Part shown: positions 38,720-48,511 of the stretch, piece after piece
Layout of the letters: each line of letters begins with the position of its first letter
Position numbering within the stretch: position 1 is the first letter of the stretch
Program-made: the position numbers and the translations under genes
Notes under the pieces: model-generated
What the model was told of the DNA's origin: nothing
The model's database searches: none
The model's input: the letters and a program-made list of their open reading frames with translations, nothing else
NCBI GenBank assembly: GCA_021201755.1
Contig: JAJQEI010000037.1
Location: 310,001 to 374,000 of the forward strand
Length of the DNA stretch: 64,000 bases
DNA from: Ruminococcus sp.
Lineage (GTDB): Bacteria > Bacillota > Clostridia > Oscillospirales > Ruminococcaceae
Direction of reading: 5' to 3'

Positions 38720-39475
38720 ATGAAATACAATTTTAGCTATTATATTGTAGCTTTTTTCTATCGTTTGGCGTATTATTTGGTGCGTTTTTTATTTTTCTTT
38801 TATTATCGTATTTCTTTTGAAGAACGAGAAAATGCACCAAAAGGAACTGCTGCAATTTATGCATCAAATCACCGTAGTTATTTAGACCCTGTGTTAGTAG
38901 CAATGGCACATCCTAAGCCGTTTAACTATATAGCAAAAGAGTACTTGTTTCGTGTGCCAGTGTTTGGATCGTTTATTCGGTTTATGGGTGCCTTTCCGCT
39001 TTCTGATGAGAAAAAGAAAGATTATAATATGTTAGAAGAAGCGGAAAGACGACTAAAAAAGGGCCGAAATTTAACAATCTTTCCAGAGGGTACTCGTCAT
39101 ACTAACGGGAAGGTCGGTCGTGGAAAAAGTGGTATGTGTATGCTTGCAGCAAAGAGTGGAAAACCGGTTGTACCCATTGGATTGGTGTTTGATTCAAATA
39201 ATCTTCACTTTCGCAGTAAAATTTGTGTGCGAATAGGTACACCGATTTATCCGGCGGATTATGGATTGAACGAAAGTTCTACGCCTCATGATGTACACGC
39301 TATGAAGAAAGCCATTATGGATGAAATTCATTTTTTGGTAGAAGAAAACCCACCGTTTCCAATTGTTCACGATGAGCCCAAGAAAAAAACGTCTGTCGAA
39401 ATTGCAAAGGAAAAACGAAAACAAGAACGTCAAGCTAAGGTAGCGGAAAATTCAACAGAACAAACGGAGGAATAG
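38720..39475 (+). CDS. plsC: 1-acyl-sn-glycerol-3-phosphate acyltransferase
   Basis: Membrane acyltransferase of 251 residues making phosphatidic acid. N-terminal hydrophobic segment (YYIVAFFYRLAYYLVRFLFF), the catalytic NHRSYLDP (HX4D), and FPEGTRHTNGKVGRGKSGM are visible. The C-terminus is a basic/acidic tail (KEKRKQERQAKVAE). The stop TAG abuts the ATG of ispH-rpsA. Intact. Confidence 0.95.
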   Translation: MKYNFSYYIVAFFYRLAYYLVRFLFFFYYRISFEERENAPKGTAAIYASNHRSYLDPVLVAMAHPKPFNYIAKEYLFRVPVFGSFIRFMGAFPLSDEKKKDYNMLEEAERRLKKGRNLTIFPEGTRHTNGKVGRGKSGMCMLAAKSGKPVVPIGLVFDSNNLHFRSKICVRIGTPIYPADYGLNESSTPHDVHAMKKAIMDEIHFLVEENPPFPIVHDEPKKKTSVEIAKEKRKQERQAKVAENSTEQTEE

Positions 39476-41434
39476 ATGGTGACAAAAATTATCGTGGCAG
39501 ATTCTGCTGGATTTTGTTTTGGTGTAGATCGAGCAGTAAAGCTTTGCTATGAAGCTTTGGAACAATACGACTCTGTTGCAACATTAGGTCCTATCATTCA
39601 CAATCAAGACGTAGTGAATGATTTGATGCGTAAGGGAGCACGTATTGTGAACCGAATCGATGAACTACATCCAAACGAATGTGTGATTATTCGATCGCAT
39701 GGTGTTAGTGCTAAGGTTTATGGGGAATTGGATGATACAGGGAACCCTTATGTTGATGCTACTTGTCCATTTGTTGCAAAAATACATCGAATCGTGGAAA
39801 AGCATACTGAAACCGGCGACTTTGTCCTGATTGCAGGTGATAAAAATCATCCGGAGGTAGAAGCAATTGTTGGACATTGTAAAGAGAACTGTTTTGTTTT
39901 TGAAAGTGCAGAAGCTCTAGACAATTTTTTTCAAGAAAATTTTTGGAATTCTTATAAAAAGCTTGCAATTGTTGCACAAACCACGTATAATATATTAGTA
40001 TGGGAAAAGTGTTTAGGGATTCTTTCTAAGGACAACCCGAATATTATGGTTTATGATACAATTTGTCACGCCACACAGGTGCGACAATCCGATGCAGACA
40101 AACTCTCCCGCAAATCAGACCTGATGATCGTTGTGGGCGGCAGACATAGTTCCAATACAGTGAAGCTGTATCATGTCTGCAAGCAGAACTGTAGGTCTTA
40201 TCATATCGAAAATTCGGATGAACTCTACGCTTTAGACCTAGGTAATGCCGAGAAAATCGGGATTACAGCCGGCGCGTCCACACCGGCACATATCATTAAG
40301 GAGGTTCAACAAACTATGACCGAAATTATGGAAAACAACAACTTGGAGGAGGATATCAACTTCGAAGAAGCATTGGATCAGTCCTTCAAAAAAATACATA
40401 CGGGAGAAAGAGTGAAGGGTATCATCTGCTCATTGAATAATAACGAAGTAATCGTTGACGTAGGCACGAAGCACACTGGTTATGTACCGCTTAGTGAACT
40501 GACGGATGACCCAACAAAAACTCCTGCCGATATCGTTTCTGTTGGCGATGAGCTGGATCTGATTGTCACAAAGATTAACGATCAAGAGGGCATCGTAACC
40601 CTTTCGAAGCAGAAGGTTGATGAAATCAAAGGCTTTGAAGAAATTATGAAGGCGTACGAAGCACATACCATCTTAGAAGGTACAGTTGCTGCTGTAGTCA
40701 AGGGTGGCGTGATTATCCATTATACTGGTGTACAGGTATTCATCCCAGCATCACAAAGCGGTCTGCCGAAAGGTGCAGAAATGGATTCCTTGGTAAAGGA
40801 AAAGAAACGTTTTGTTATTTTGGAAGTCAATGAACATCGCAGAAGAGCAGTTGGATCGATTCGTGCAGTTGTCAAAGTAGAAAAGGATGCTGCAAAGCAG
40901 GCTTTTTGGGAAACCGCAGAAGTTGGCAAGGTATACAAGGGCGAGGTAAAATCCTTGACAAGTTATGGTGCTTTTGTTGACTTGGGTGGCATCGATGGTA
41001 TGGTTCATATTTCTGAACTGTCTTGGAATCGCATCAAAAATCCATCTGAAGTGGTCAACGTTGGTGATTATATCGAGGTTTACATCAAGGACTTGGATCG
41101 GGAAAATAATCGGATTTTTTTGGGTTATAAGAAACCTGAGGATAATCCATGGGTGAAGTTCCAGGAGAATTACAAGGTTGATGACGTTGTTCCGGCAACA
41201 GTTGTTTCTATTACACCTTTTGGAGCATTTGCACAAGTAACTGATGGTGTGGATGGTTTGATTCATATTTCACAGCTGGCAGATAGACGTGTTGAAAACG
41301 TAAAAGATGTTGTATCTGTTGGCGATACCGTAAATGTACGGATTATTGGTATCGATATTCCAAAAAAGCGGATTTCCCTCTCAATTCGTGCAGTAGAAGA
41401 AAGCAGATATAGCAAAAAAGAAAACGAAGAATAA
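39476..41434 (+). CDS. ispH-rpsA: Fused IspH (HMBPP reductase) and ribosomal protein S1
   Basis: 652 residues in one intact frame. The first half (to about residue 280) is IspH, the [4Fe-4S] enzyme of the last step of the MEP isoprenoid pathway, with cluster cysteines in SAGFCFGVDRAV, VDATCPFV and YDTICHATQ. The second half carries four S1 RNA-binding repeats (for example IVDVGTKHTGYVPLSEL, GAFVDLGGIDGMVHISELSW, GAFAQVTDGVDGLIHISQLA). The junction GASTPAHIIKEVQQTMTEIM leads straight on. Such fusions are known in Clostridia and are not an error. The gene ends at a terminator. Confidence 0.96.
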   Translation: MVTKIIVADSAGFCFGVDRAVKLCYEALEQYDSVATLGPIIHNQDVVNDLMRKGARIVNRIDELHPNECVIIRSHGVSAKVYGELDDTGNPYVDATCPFVAKIHRIVEKHTETGDFVLIAGDKNHPEVEAIVGHCKENCFVFESAEALDNFFQENFWNSYKKLAIVAQTTYNILVWEKCLGILSKDNPNIMVYDTICHATQVRQSDADKLSRKSDLMIVVGGRHSSNTVKLYHVCKQNCRSYHIENSDELYALDLGNAEKIGITAGASTPAHIIKEVQQTMTEIMENNNLEEDINFEEALDQSFKKIHTGERVKGIICSLNNNEVIVDVGTKHTGYVPLSELTDDPTKTPADIVSVGDELDLIVTKINDQEGIVTLSKQKVDEIKGFEEIMKAYEAHTILEGTVAAVVKGGVIIHYTGVQVFIPASQSGLPKGAEMDSLVKEKKRFVILEVNEHRRRAVGSIRAVVKVEKDAAKQAFWETAEVGKVYKGEVKSLTSYGAFVDLGGIDGMVHISELSWNRIKNPSEVVNVGDYIEVYIKDLDRENNRIFLGYKKPEDNPWVKFQENYKVDDVVPATVVSITPFGAFAQVTDGVDGLIHISQLADRRVENVKDVVSVGDTVNVRIIGIDIPKKRISLSIRAVEESRYSKKENEE

Positions 41435-41460
41435 TCGAAAATAAGATTTTTGTTATGAAA

Positions 41461-41496
41461 AAAAGCAGCAGCATGAAATGTGTTGCTGTTTTTTTG
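41461..41496 (+). terminator. Rho-independent terminator after ispH-rpsA
   Basis: AGCAGCAGCA pairs with TGTTGCTGTT (with G-U pairs) around a short loop, followed by TTTTTTT. Confidence 0.75.
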
Positions 41497-41525
41497 TTGC
41501 ATTTTTCTTTTTGTTATGATATAAT
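41497..41525 (+). promoter_or_regulatory. Promoter of the SGNH esterase gene
   Basis: TTGCAT (41497-41502), 17 bases, TATAAT (41520-41525). Directly after the terminator and 54 bases before the ATG. Confidence 0.75.
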
Positions 41526-41578
41526 AGAAAAAATGTGGTTTCGTGGGGACAGTAATAATTTTGAAAGGCAGACTTTTT

Positions 41579-43087
41579 ATGTTTTCATTAGCACCGATTT
41601 TTACAGATCATCTTCTTTTGCAGCGGAATAAAAATATTGCAATTTTTGGCAATGGTACTCCCGGTGAACAAATCACCGTTTCGATTCCAGAGCGAAATCT
41701 TTCTGCAATTTGCACTGTGGCAATAAATGGGAAATGGCGTGTTACTTTGCCTAGCACCGGTGCTGGAATGAACTGTACTTTAACTGCATCGAGCACAGAA
41801 AATCATTATGTTTTCTCAGATATAGCATTCGGCGAGGTCTGGCTGGCTGGTGGACAGTCAAATATGGAGTTTATGCTACAGAATGAAAAGTATGGGCAAG
41901 CAGAGTTGGAAAAATGTGAAGAATCCAATGTGCGGTATTTTCAAGTACCAAGAAATACATTTCAAGACGAGGCGTATGAAGCGGATCTTGAGAAAGCATG
42001 CTGGGAATTGCCGTCGAAGGAAACCGCTGGGACTTGGTCGGCAGCGGCATATTTGGCGGCAAAGGAATTGGCAGAGCAATTGGGTGTGACGGTTGGTATT
42101 ATTGGCTGCAACTTTGGCGGTTCATCGGTTAGCTGTTGGCTGCCGGAATCGGATTTGGAAGATATTTCTGCCGGTCATGCCTATTTGGAGGACTATCAAA
42201 GGGAGACAGAGGGAAAAACAGATGAGGAAATGATTGCAGAATATGATGAATACTTGGTATATTATGAGCAGTGGTCGAAGAAAATGGAAAAATGTTACAG
42301 AGAAGATGGTAATATGTCGTGGGATGAAATTATTCGTCGCTGTGGGGAGAATAAATGGCCGGGACCGATGGGCATAAAGAGTCCTTATCGTCCATCTGGA
42401 ATGTATCATGCTATGCTACAGCCGATTTTACCGTTTACGTTAGCAGGTGTATTTTACTACCAAGGAGAAAATGACGACCACCGCCCAGACACTTATGAAA
42501 CGCTGTTGCGTCAATTGGTGCTTCGCTGGCGAACGGATTTTGAAAATGATAATTTACCTATCGTGTTGGTACAGCTTCCAATGTTTGCTTATGCTGACAC
42601 GCCGGAGAATGCGTCTTGGAGTAAAATTCGTCTGGCACAATATCGGGTATTCCATTTTATGCGAGAAATGGGACTCGTTGTGGCATTGGATCAAGGCGAA
42701 TTTGGAAATATTCACCCAATTAATAAGCATGCAATAGGACATCGTCTGGCTTTGCAAGCGGCGTATCTCAGTTATGGACTTTCAGCTGAATCAGCGTTTG
42801 GACCGCTGATGCAATCTTTTACACCGGAGGCACATGGCGTTAAAGTTTTCTTTTCTAATGCAAAAGACGGATTGGAATTTCACGGAGAGCCAGAACTGTT
42901 CGAGCTTGCTGGCTCTGACGGGATTTATTATTCAGCACAGGCAGAAATTGATGGGAATGCAGTTTATTTGACTAGCACTGAAGTGGTGAATCCTACAGCG
43001 GCACGTTATGCATGGCGTAATTACGGAGCGGTGACGCTTTACGGAAAGAATGGTATTCCTGTGGCACCGTTTATAATTCATTGGTAA
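41579..43087 (+). CDS. Sialate O-acetylesterase-like SGNH hydrolase
   Basis: Acetyl or sugar-ester esterase of 502 residues. The start ATG at 41579 is preferred because GAAAGG lies upstream; an earlier in-frame start has none. The N-terminal beta domain (APIFTDHLLLQRNKNIAIFG) precedes the SGNH block I (WLAGGQSNMEF) with the nucleophile Ser, block II-like GCNFGGSSVSCW, and later blocks with FYYQGENDD and HPINKHAIGHRL carrying the catalytic His. No signal peptide, so cytoplasmic. It probably removes acetyl groups from imported sugars. It is a single-gene unit with its own promoter and is intact. Confidence 0.88.
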   Translation: MFSLAPIFTDHLLLQRNKNIAIFGNGTPGEQITVSIPERNLSAICTVAINGKWRVTLPSTGAGMNCTLTASSTENHYVFSDIAFGEVWLAGGQSNMEFMLQNEKYGQAELEKCEESNVRYFQVPRNTFQDEAYEADLEKACWELPSKETAGTWSAAAYLAAKELAEQLGVTVGIIGCNFGGSSVSCWLPESDLEDISAGHAYLEDYQRETEGKTDEEMIAEYDEYLVYYEQWSKKMEKCYREDGNMSWDEIIRRCGENKWPGPMGIKSPYRPSGMYHAMLQPILPFTLAGVFYYQGENDDHRPDTYETLLRQLVLRWRTDFENDNLPIVLVQLPMFAYADTPENASWSKIRLAQYRVFHFMREMGLVVALDQGEFGNIHPINKHAIGHRLALQAAYLSYGLSAESAFGPLMQSFTPEAHGVKVFFSNAKDGLEFHGEPELFELAGSDGIYYSAQAEIDGNAVYLTSTEVVNPTAARYAWRNYGAVTLYGKNGIPVAPFIIHW

Positions 43088-43162
43088 AATGTATAAATTT
43101 TGACTTTCCGACACATACTTGAAAGTGAAAAAACATTCCACATATCGCAGGAGGAATGGTAA

Positions 43163-43414
43163 ATGGTAAAAGGTGTAAACAAAAAAATTATCGAAATCAA
43201 CCATCCGGATAGTCTATATTTTGATAGAGCCGTATTTTATTTAAAGCCGGATGTGACGGAATTTTCACCGCAGCTTTCACAGGCAGATGCCAATATGTTT
43301 TTGTCTGAAGTGTCGCCAAAGGATTTATCAAAACGTCGCTATGGATGGATTCGAACACTGGTGCTGATTATGCTAAGTTGTATTGGAACTGTACTATTAT
43401 GTAAAATATTGTAA
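43163..43414 (+). CDS. Small single-pass membrane protein, 83 aa
   Basis: Strong ribosome-binding site AGGAGG, 8 bases before the ATG. N-terminal soluble part (NKKIIEINHPDSLYFDRAVF), C-terminal membrane segment (TLVLIMLSCIGTVLLCKIL) preceded by basic SKRRYGW. I do not recognise a family. The layout fits a small tail-anchored protein. Intact. Confidence 0.7.
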   Translation: MVKGVNKKIIEINHPDSLYFDRAVFYLKPDVTEFSPQLSQADANMFLSEVSPKDLSKRRYGWIRTLVLIMLSCIGTVLLCKIL

Positions 43415-43544
43415 GATATTGATATTGGAAAAGTAAAAAAAGGATATTTTTTGAGCGGTGTTGGTTATAATGCATAAAGGCATTCACGAACACCGTAATT
43501 TTTTTTGTAAAAATGCTATTTCTTTATTTCTTTTTGTAACCCTC

Positions 43545-43573
43545 TTGTAATTTTTTGAAAGTTGTGTTATAAT
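43545..43573 (+). promoter_or_regulatory. Promoter of rlmB
   Basis: TTGTAA (43545-43550), 17 bases, TATAAT (43568-43573). It would place the mRNA start near 43580, so the rlmB start is the later ATG at 43620 with its own ribosome-binding site and not the ATG at 43581. Confidence 0.75.
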
Positions 43574-43619
43574 AGAATGTATGAAAAATGTGGATATCCG
43601 TAATAGGAGTGAATTGTAT

Positions 43620-44426
43620 ATGTCCCAAAATCGAAAAAACACATCAAAATCAAGCATATATTCTCGGAGAGAATATTGTGCATCTGAAAATGAACGAGAA
43701 GACAACAATTATATTGCCGGAAGAAATCCAGTGATGGAGGCATTGAAAAGTGGCATGGAAATTGATGCTGTGTATGTCAACCGAGAAAGTGGTGGTTTAC
43801 AGGAAATTATTCATCGTGCAAAGGAACGAGAAATTCCCGTCAAGATTGTCACTGATGCAAAGCTCACGCAAATGACCGATGGTACAGTACATCAAGGCGT
43901 TGTAGCAGAAGGGGCATGTGCGAAATATGTCACAGTAGAGGAATTATTGGAGATGGCAGCTGGAAAGAATGAGTCGCCACTATTGATTATTTGTGACGGT
44001 ATTCAGGATCCACACAATTTGGGGGCGATTATTCGAACGGCAGAGGCTGCAGGAGCACACGGTGTCATTTTACCCAAACGGCGAAGTGCATCTTTAACAA
44101 CAACTGTTGAGAAAACTTCTGCGGGGGCAGTGAGTTGGTTGCCAGTGGCACGTGTTTCGAATTTGGTGTCCACTATGGAATGGCTGAAAAAACAAGGTGT
44201 TTGGATTTATGGTACAGATGCATCAGGATTGGACTACACGAAAGTGGATTTTACCGGTGGTACAGCAATTGTTATTGGGTCGGAAGGATTTGGTGTGAGT
44301 CGCTTGGTCGGAAAAACGTGTGATGCAATGCTAAGCTTACCGATGCGTGGAAAAGTAAATTCACTGAATGCATCTGTTGCTGCTGGGATTTTTTTGTATG
44401 AGGCGGTAAGGCAGCGATTGCAGTAA
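43620..44426 (+). CDS. rlmB: 23S rRNA (guanosine-2'-O)-methyltransferase RlmB (TrmH family)
   Basis: SPOUT-family methyltransferase of 268 residues from the ATG at 43620 (TAGGAG upstream). An N-terminal RNA-binding domain (YIAGRNPVMEALKSG) is followed by the SpoU fold with motifs LLIICDGIQDPHNLGAIIRT, SAGAVSWLPVARVSN, IGSEGFGVSRL and LPMRGKVNSLNASVAAGI, which carry the knot and SAM site. It modifies 23S rRNA, by homology at G2251, although the target can be another site. Intact. Followed 35 bases later by the P-type ATPase relative. Confidence 0.93.
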   Translation: MSQNRKNTSKSSIYSRREYCASENEREDNNYIAGRNPVMEALKSGMEIDAVYVNRESGGLQEIIHRAKEREIPVKIVTDAKLTQMTDGTVHQGVVAEGACAKYVTVEELLEMAAGKNESPLLIICDGIQDPHNLGAIIRTAEAAGAHGVILPKRRSASLTTTVEKTSAGAVSWLPVARVSNLVSTMEWLKKQGVWIYGTDASGLDYTKVDFTGGTAIVIGSEGFGVSRLVGKTCDAMLSLPMRGKVNSLNASVAAGIFLYEAVRQRLQ

Positions 44427-44461
44427 AAAACAATTGGAAATGGAATAAAAGGATAAATAAT

Positions 44462-46924
44462 ATGGCAAAATTTACAATAGAGGATATTCTGGAAGAGTAT
44501 AGTCCGGATGGAAAACGTAGCAAAATTCAACGGGATGCGGATCAGCCGTTGGCACATGGAACGTTAGAAACGGAGAAACTGCTTTCTGCGGCGACGTCTG
44601 ATCGACCGTTGCCTGATATACAATCCGGATATCATCATGTAACGAAGAAAGCAGAATCACAAGAAGAACTTGTAGATATTAAATCAACAATTTCGAATAT
44701 TAAAGCGAAAAAGGATGCACAGACAGCATTGAATCTTGGCGGTTCGCCGTTGATTCGGGAACACTTTCCGACACAAGAACTAAAACGAGAGGCAGTGTCC
44801 TACATCAAATCTGGCAGAGGTAGTTATGAAGATCAAAAGATTTCCAGTGAATCTTATGATAGTGCGGTTAAACTGACACCGACAAATTTAGAAGTGACGG
44901 AAACGATGAATAATCATAAGCCACAGATTCGGGAGATGCAAGATTCTACACGAGCCAAAGAAAAACGTCGAAAGAGAAAGCACCGGCGTTCTGTAGTGGA
45001 ATCAAATTATGAAGAAAATTCTATCATAGGTGTCATTCCGAAGCCAAAGCCAAAGTTGATGGAAGAAAAAAATTCTTCGAAAAAAAAGATGGACGTATTG
45101 CAGGAAGAACTGCCCGGTGAAGAGGATAAGCCGACTTCGCTTCGCTCCATGCGTCAAAAATCTTATCGACAGATGGGTGAATCCAATCATACGCCGGATA
45201 ATATGGAACAGGTTTGGAATACGCTTTGTAACTTGCGTAATGTGATATTTGTACGCTGCATCATACTTCTTCTTCTGACATTGGTGAGTGCTGGTTTAGA
45301 AATCAGTCTACAAGCGGAAAATCATGTTCTCCATGCATGGACAGAAAGTTTAACAGCAAGGGCAATTGCTGGTATTGAAGTGGGCTTGGCAGCTATCGGT
45401 ATTGGTGTATCATTTCCGACGATAAAAAAAGGTTTGTTGCATATTTTTCAACTTCATGCGGATAGTGACAGTATGGCGGCAATTCCAATGGTAATTGCCA
45501 CAATTGGCGCACTTTTGGTACTAATAAGATCGGATGCGTTGGCACATGAAATGGTTCATTTGTATGTTCCCTGTGCGTTGCTGGCAATGTTTTGCAATGC
45601 AATTGGGCGGCTTTTTGTGGTACGGCGTGCATTGCGAAATTGTCGAGTTTTGTCGAAAGAGACACAAAAGCGAGTGCTGTCTTATGTGTCACAAGAGGAG
45701 ATGGCGGAATTACTTACAAGAGGAATCATTCATGATGTTCCTATTGTTGCTGCAGTACGGAAGGCGGATGCGCTTTGCGACTTTTTGCGATATACGTATT
45801 CTTGTGATATGGCAGATACGATGTGCTGTACGATGACACCGATTAGTTTTATTGTATCGCTTGTTTTGTCACTATTTTTGACGTTTGTTCAACTTGGTAC
45901 AAATTTCAGTTTGACTTGGTTTTGTGTGCTGTTTTCTATGCTTTCATTATTTTTGACAGCTTGTTGCTGTTTAGCAAGTGCATTGATTTCCAATTTACCA
46001 CTGGAATGGGAATCCAAGCGAGCGTCTAATTCTGGAAGTGCACTTTTGGGATATCAAAGTGCAGATGACTTTTTTGATGTCAATGCGCTTTTGGTAGATG
46101 CAGGTGAACTTTTTCCTACCGGTTCTGTACAAATTGCCGGATTGAAGATGTTCACCGGTGCGAAGGTGGATGAGGTGTTACTAGATGCGGCAAGTTTAGC
46201 ACATCACGCTGGAAGTATATTAAAGGGAGCATTTGAGGATATGATTCCCGATCATGAAGTATTGCGGTCGGTGGATCAATTTGTATGTGAGGATGGTTTA
46301 GGACTGTGTGGATGGATTGCTAATCGGCGTGTTTTATTCGGCGGACGAGAAATGATGGTGAGTCACAACATTGAAGGATTGCCGGCAAAACCACGAGAAG
46401 CAAAAATAGCGGAAACAGAAGGCGAAATTGTCTATTTATCTGTGAGCGGCGTATTATCTGCGATGTTTACAGTACGTATTACAGCAGACGCTGCAATCCA
46501 GCGTAAAATGCGTGTATTGAAGCAAGAGAATATTTCTTTGGTAATTCGCTGTGTAGATCATTGTGTAACACTACATCGCATCAATCAGCTGCTTCAATAT
46601 CCGGAGAATCTCATGAAAATTTTACCAGCGTCTATGCATCATCTATTCCAGCACGAAACGTCAGATTTGGGGTGCATCAGTGCGTCTATGACTGTGGGAA
46701 ACGAAGGATTTGGTGCTGCACAGTTGTTGTTAGGCGCAAAACGAGTTCGACGTGCTTCGGTTATAGGCGTGATTATGCAAGTGATTTCTGCACTGTTGGG
46801 ACTGGTTCTGGCGACGATTCATATTTTTACTGGTGCATATGAAACAATGACAGCGCAATTTTTTCTTGTTTATCACCTGGTTTTAACGTTAATTACAATC
46901 ATGGCGGTTAAAATAAGGAATTGA
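44462..46924 (+). CDS. P-type ATPase-like membrane protein lacking the DKTGT phosphorylation motif
   Basis: 820 residues. A disordered charged N-terminus (to about residue 240) is followed by eight or so membrane segments (FVRCIILLLLTLVSAGLEIS, IAGIEVGLAAIGIGVSFPTI, AAIPMVIATIGALLVLI, TPISFIVSLVLSLFLTFV and others) arranged as in P1-type ATPases. Where the phosphoacceptor DKTGT should be, the sequence reads ALLVDAGELFPTGS around Asp546. The metal-binding CPC is also absent, and the TGD motif of the hinge region is not present (ISLVIRCVDHCVTL). A nucleotide-domain-like region (VLRSVDQFVCEDGLGLCGWI) remains. It is likely a non-pumping paralogue. Intact and flanked by rlmB and an LCP gene. Confidence 0.75.
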   Translation: MAKFTIEDILEEYSPDGKRSKIQRDADQPLAHGTLETEKLLSAATSDRPLPDIQSGYHHVTKKAESQEELVDIKSTISNIKAKKDAQTALNLGGSPLIREHFPTQELKREAVSYIKSGRGSYEDQKISSESYDSAVKLTPTNLEVTETMNNHKPQIREMQDSTRAKEKRRKRKHRRSVVESNYEENSIIGVIPKPKPKLMEEKNSSKKKMDVLQEELPGEEDKPTSLRSMRQKSYRQMGESNHTPDNMEQVWNTLCNLRNVIFVRCIILLLLTLVSAGLEISLQAENHVLHAWTESLTARAIAGIEVGLAAIGIGVSFPTIKKGLLHIFQLHADSDSMAAIPMVIATIGALLVLIRSDALAHEMVHLYVPCALLAMFCNAIGRLFVVRRALRNCRVLSKETQKRVLSYVSQEEMAELLTRGIIHDVPIVAAVRKADALCDFLRYTYSCDMADTMCCTMTPISFIVSLVLSLFLTFVQLGTNFSLTWFCVLFSMLSLFLTACCCLASALISNLPLEWESKRASNSGSALLGYQSADDFFDVNALLVDAGELFPTGSVQIAGLKMFTGAKVDEVLLDAASLAHHAGSILKGAFEDMIPDHEVLRSVDQFVCEDGLGLCGWIANRRVLFGGREMMVSHNIEGLPAKPREAKIAETEGEIVYLSVSGVLSAMFTVRITADAAIQRKMRVLKQENISLVIRCVDHCVTLHRINQLLQYPENLMKILPASMHHLFQHETSDLGCISASMTVGNEGFGAAQLLLGAKRVRRASVIGVIMQVISALLGLVLATIHIFTGAYETMTAQFFLVYHLVLTLITIMAVKIRN

Positions 46925-46979
46925 GGATTCGTGATTTCAAAAGTGATATCTGAAGACCTTAGGAAGGAGGTCGTTTGAA

Positions 46980-48422
46980 GTGGGAAAAAATAAAAATGGA
47001 AAGAATACCGATGGAGAAGAAACGGTTTTTTTTCAAGCCGCAAATGATGGAAAAAGCACAGACGCATATGATACTCGTGAATTGAGTGCAGATCAGATTC
47101 GGCAGCAAGCAGCTGCACAAAATCGAATGGCGCAAAATGGATATGTTGGGAATGGCTATGAAAATGTTAATTCTCAAAATGGCTATTCACAAAACAATCC
47201 CTATTCTTACAATACCTATGGGCAGCCACCGAATTATAGAACGCAAAACAATAGGCAGTATTATAATAATGGGCAGTATTATAACAATGGGCAAAATTAT
47301 GGCGGAGTAAATAATAATAATTATCGTTCCAATCGAAACAACGCCAGTGCATCATCCCGTCCGCAAAATCAGCCGTATTACTATAATAATAACAGTAATC
47401 AAAGCAATCAACAAAAGCGTAAGATTTCATTACGGCAAGCGAGCGGTGGCAAGAGAAGAAAACGAAAAAATCCAAATGGTTCTTTTGTAGGTCGATTGCT
47501 TAAAACGGTTTGCATTATTATTGTAATGTTGTTTGTGCTGTACTCTGCAATTGCATTGATTGGAATATTGAGTATGGATCGTGTTTCTGCAGGAGATCGG
47601 AGTTACACCGATGGCAGTATGGACGAATCTTATGTGAAAAGCGTTTTGGTCATTGGCGTAGATTCTCGTGATCCGGAGGAGGACCAAGGCAGAAGTGACT
47701 CGATGATCCTAGTTTCCATTAATTCAAAAACGAATGATATCTATATGACTTCATTTATGCGAGATGCTTATGTACAAATTCCAGGTTACGGAAGTGGTAA
47801 GCTGAATGCGGCGTATTCTTATGGCGGTGCAGAGCTGTTGATGGATACTCTAGAATATAATTATGACATTAGCATTGATGATTATGTATTGTTTACATTT
47901 GAAGCATGTGCAGATGTTATTGATGCAGTTGGTGGCATTGAAATGACAATTTCCGATGAAGAGGCAGAGACAATCAATGAAATTTTAATCAGTGAGGTTA
48001 ATGAGATTATGGGGGACGATCAAGATGACGATCTGCTGGACGGTGGTGGAACGCTGACACTGAATGGAAAGCAGGCACTTTCTTATAGTCGAATTCGTTA
48101 TGTGGGGAACGCAGATTTCGAGCGTACCGAAAGACAACGTTCTGTTATGCAAGAGGTCATAGAAAAAGCAATGGCAAATCCCATTCGACTCGTATCCATT
48201 TGTTTGACGGCATTGCCAGAGTTGACGACAAATATGTCGATCCTGTCGTTATATTCTTATGTTGTAATATCTCCATTTCAACTCGCTTTTTATGATTTGG
48301 AGCAACAGCGTATTCCAGCAGACGGAATGTATTCAGATGCGACGATTGATGGCGAATCTGTACTGGAAATTGACTTTTCTGCGGCACAAGAATTATTGAA
48401 GGACACCGTATATAGCGATTGA
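46980..48422 (+). CDS. LytR-CpsA-Psr family protein
   Basis: Cell-wall glycopolymer ligase family. The start GTG at 46980 has AGGAAGGAGG upstream. 480 residues: an Asn/Gln/Tyr-rich disordered N-terminus, a basic stretch, a single membrane segment (TVCIIIVMLFVLYSAIALIG), then the LCP domain (VLVIGVDSRDPEEDQGRSDS, SFMRDAYVQIPGYGSGKLNA, and the conserved Arg/Asp set for pyrophosphate binding). It would transfer anionic polymers such as teichoic acids or capsule to peptidoglycan and may act on the polysaccharide made by the downstream cluster. Intact. Confidence 0.92.
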   Translation: MGKNKNGKNTDGEETVFFQAANDGKSTDAYDTRELSADQIRQQAAAQNRMAQNGYVGNGYENVNSQNGYSQNNPYSYNTYGQPPNYRTQNNRQYYNNGQYYNNGQNYGGVNNNNYRSNRNNASASSRPQNQPYYYNNNSNQSNQQKRKISLRQASGGKRRKRKNPNGSFVGRLLKTVCIIIVMLFVLYSAIALIGILSMDRVSAGDRSYTDGSMDESYVKSVLVIGVDSRDPEEDQGRSDSMILVSINSKTNDIYMTSFMRDAYVQIPGYGSGKLNAAYSYGGAELLMDTLEYNYDISIDDYVLFTFEACADVIDAVGGIEMTISDEEAETINEILISEVNEIMGDDQDDDLLDGGGTLTLNGKQALSYSRIRYVGNADFERTERQRSVMQEVIEKAMANPIRLVSICLTALPELTTNMSILSLYSYVVISPFQLAFYDLEQQRIPADGMYSDATIDGESVLEIDFSAAQELLKDTVYSD

Positions 48423-48511
48423 TTGGAACAGATTTTTTTCGAAGGAGTCCGTTTCCTATTTTGCATAATCAAAGGAAGCCTCGCATATTTTTATGATGTG
48501 AGGTGAGCAAT

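Noticed and set aside
47100..47420. A/T-rich low-complexity repeats in the LCP gene as a regulatory or phase-variable tract
   Set aside because: They encode an Asn/Gln/Tyr-rich disordered segment in one clean frame; units are irregular, so slippage control is not supported.
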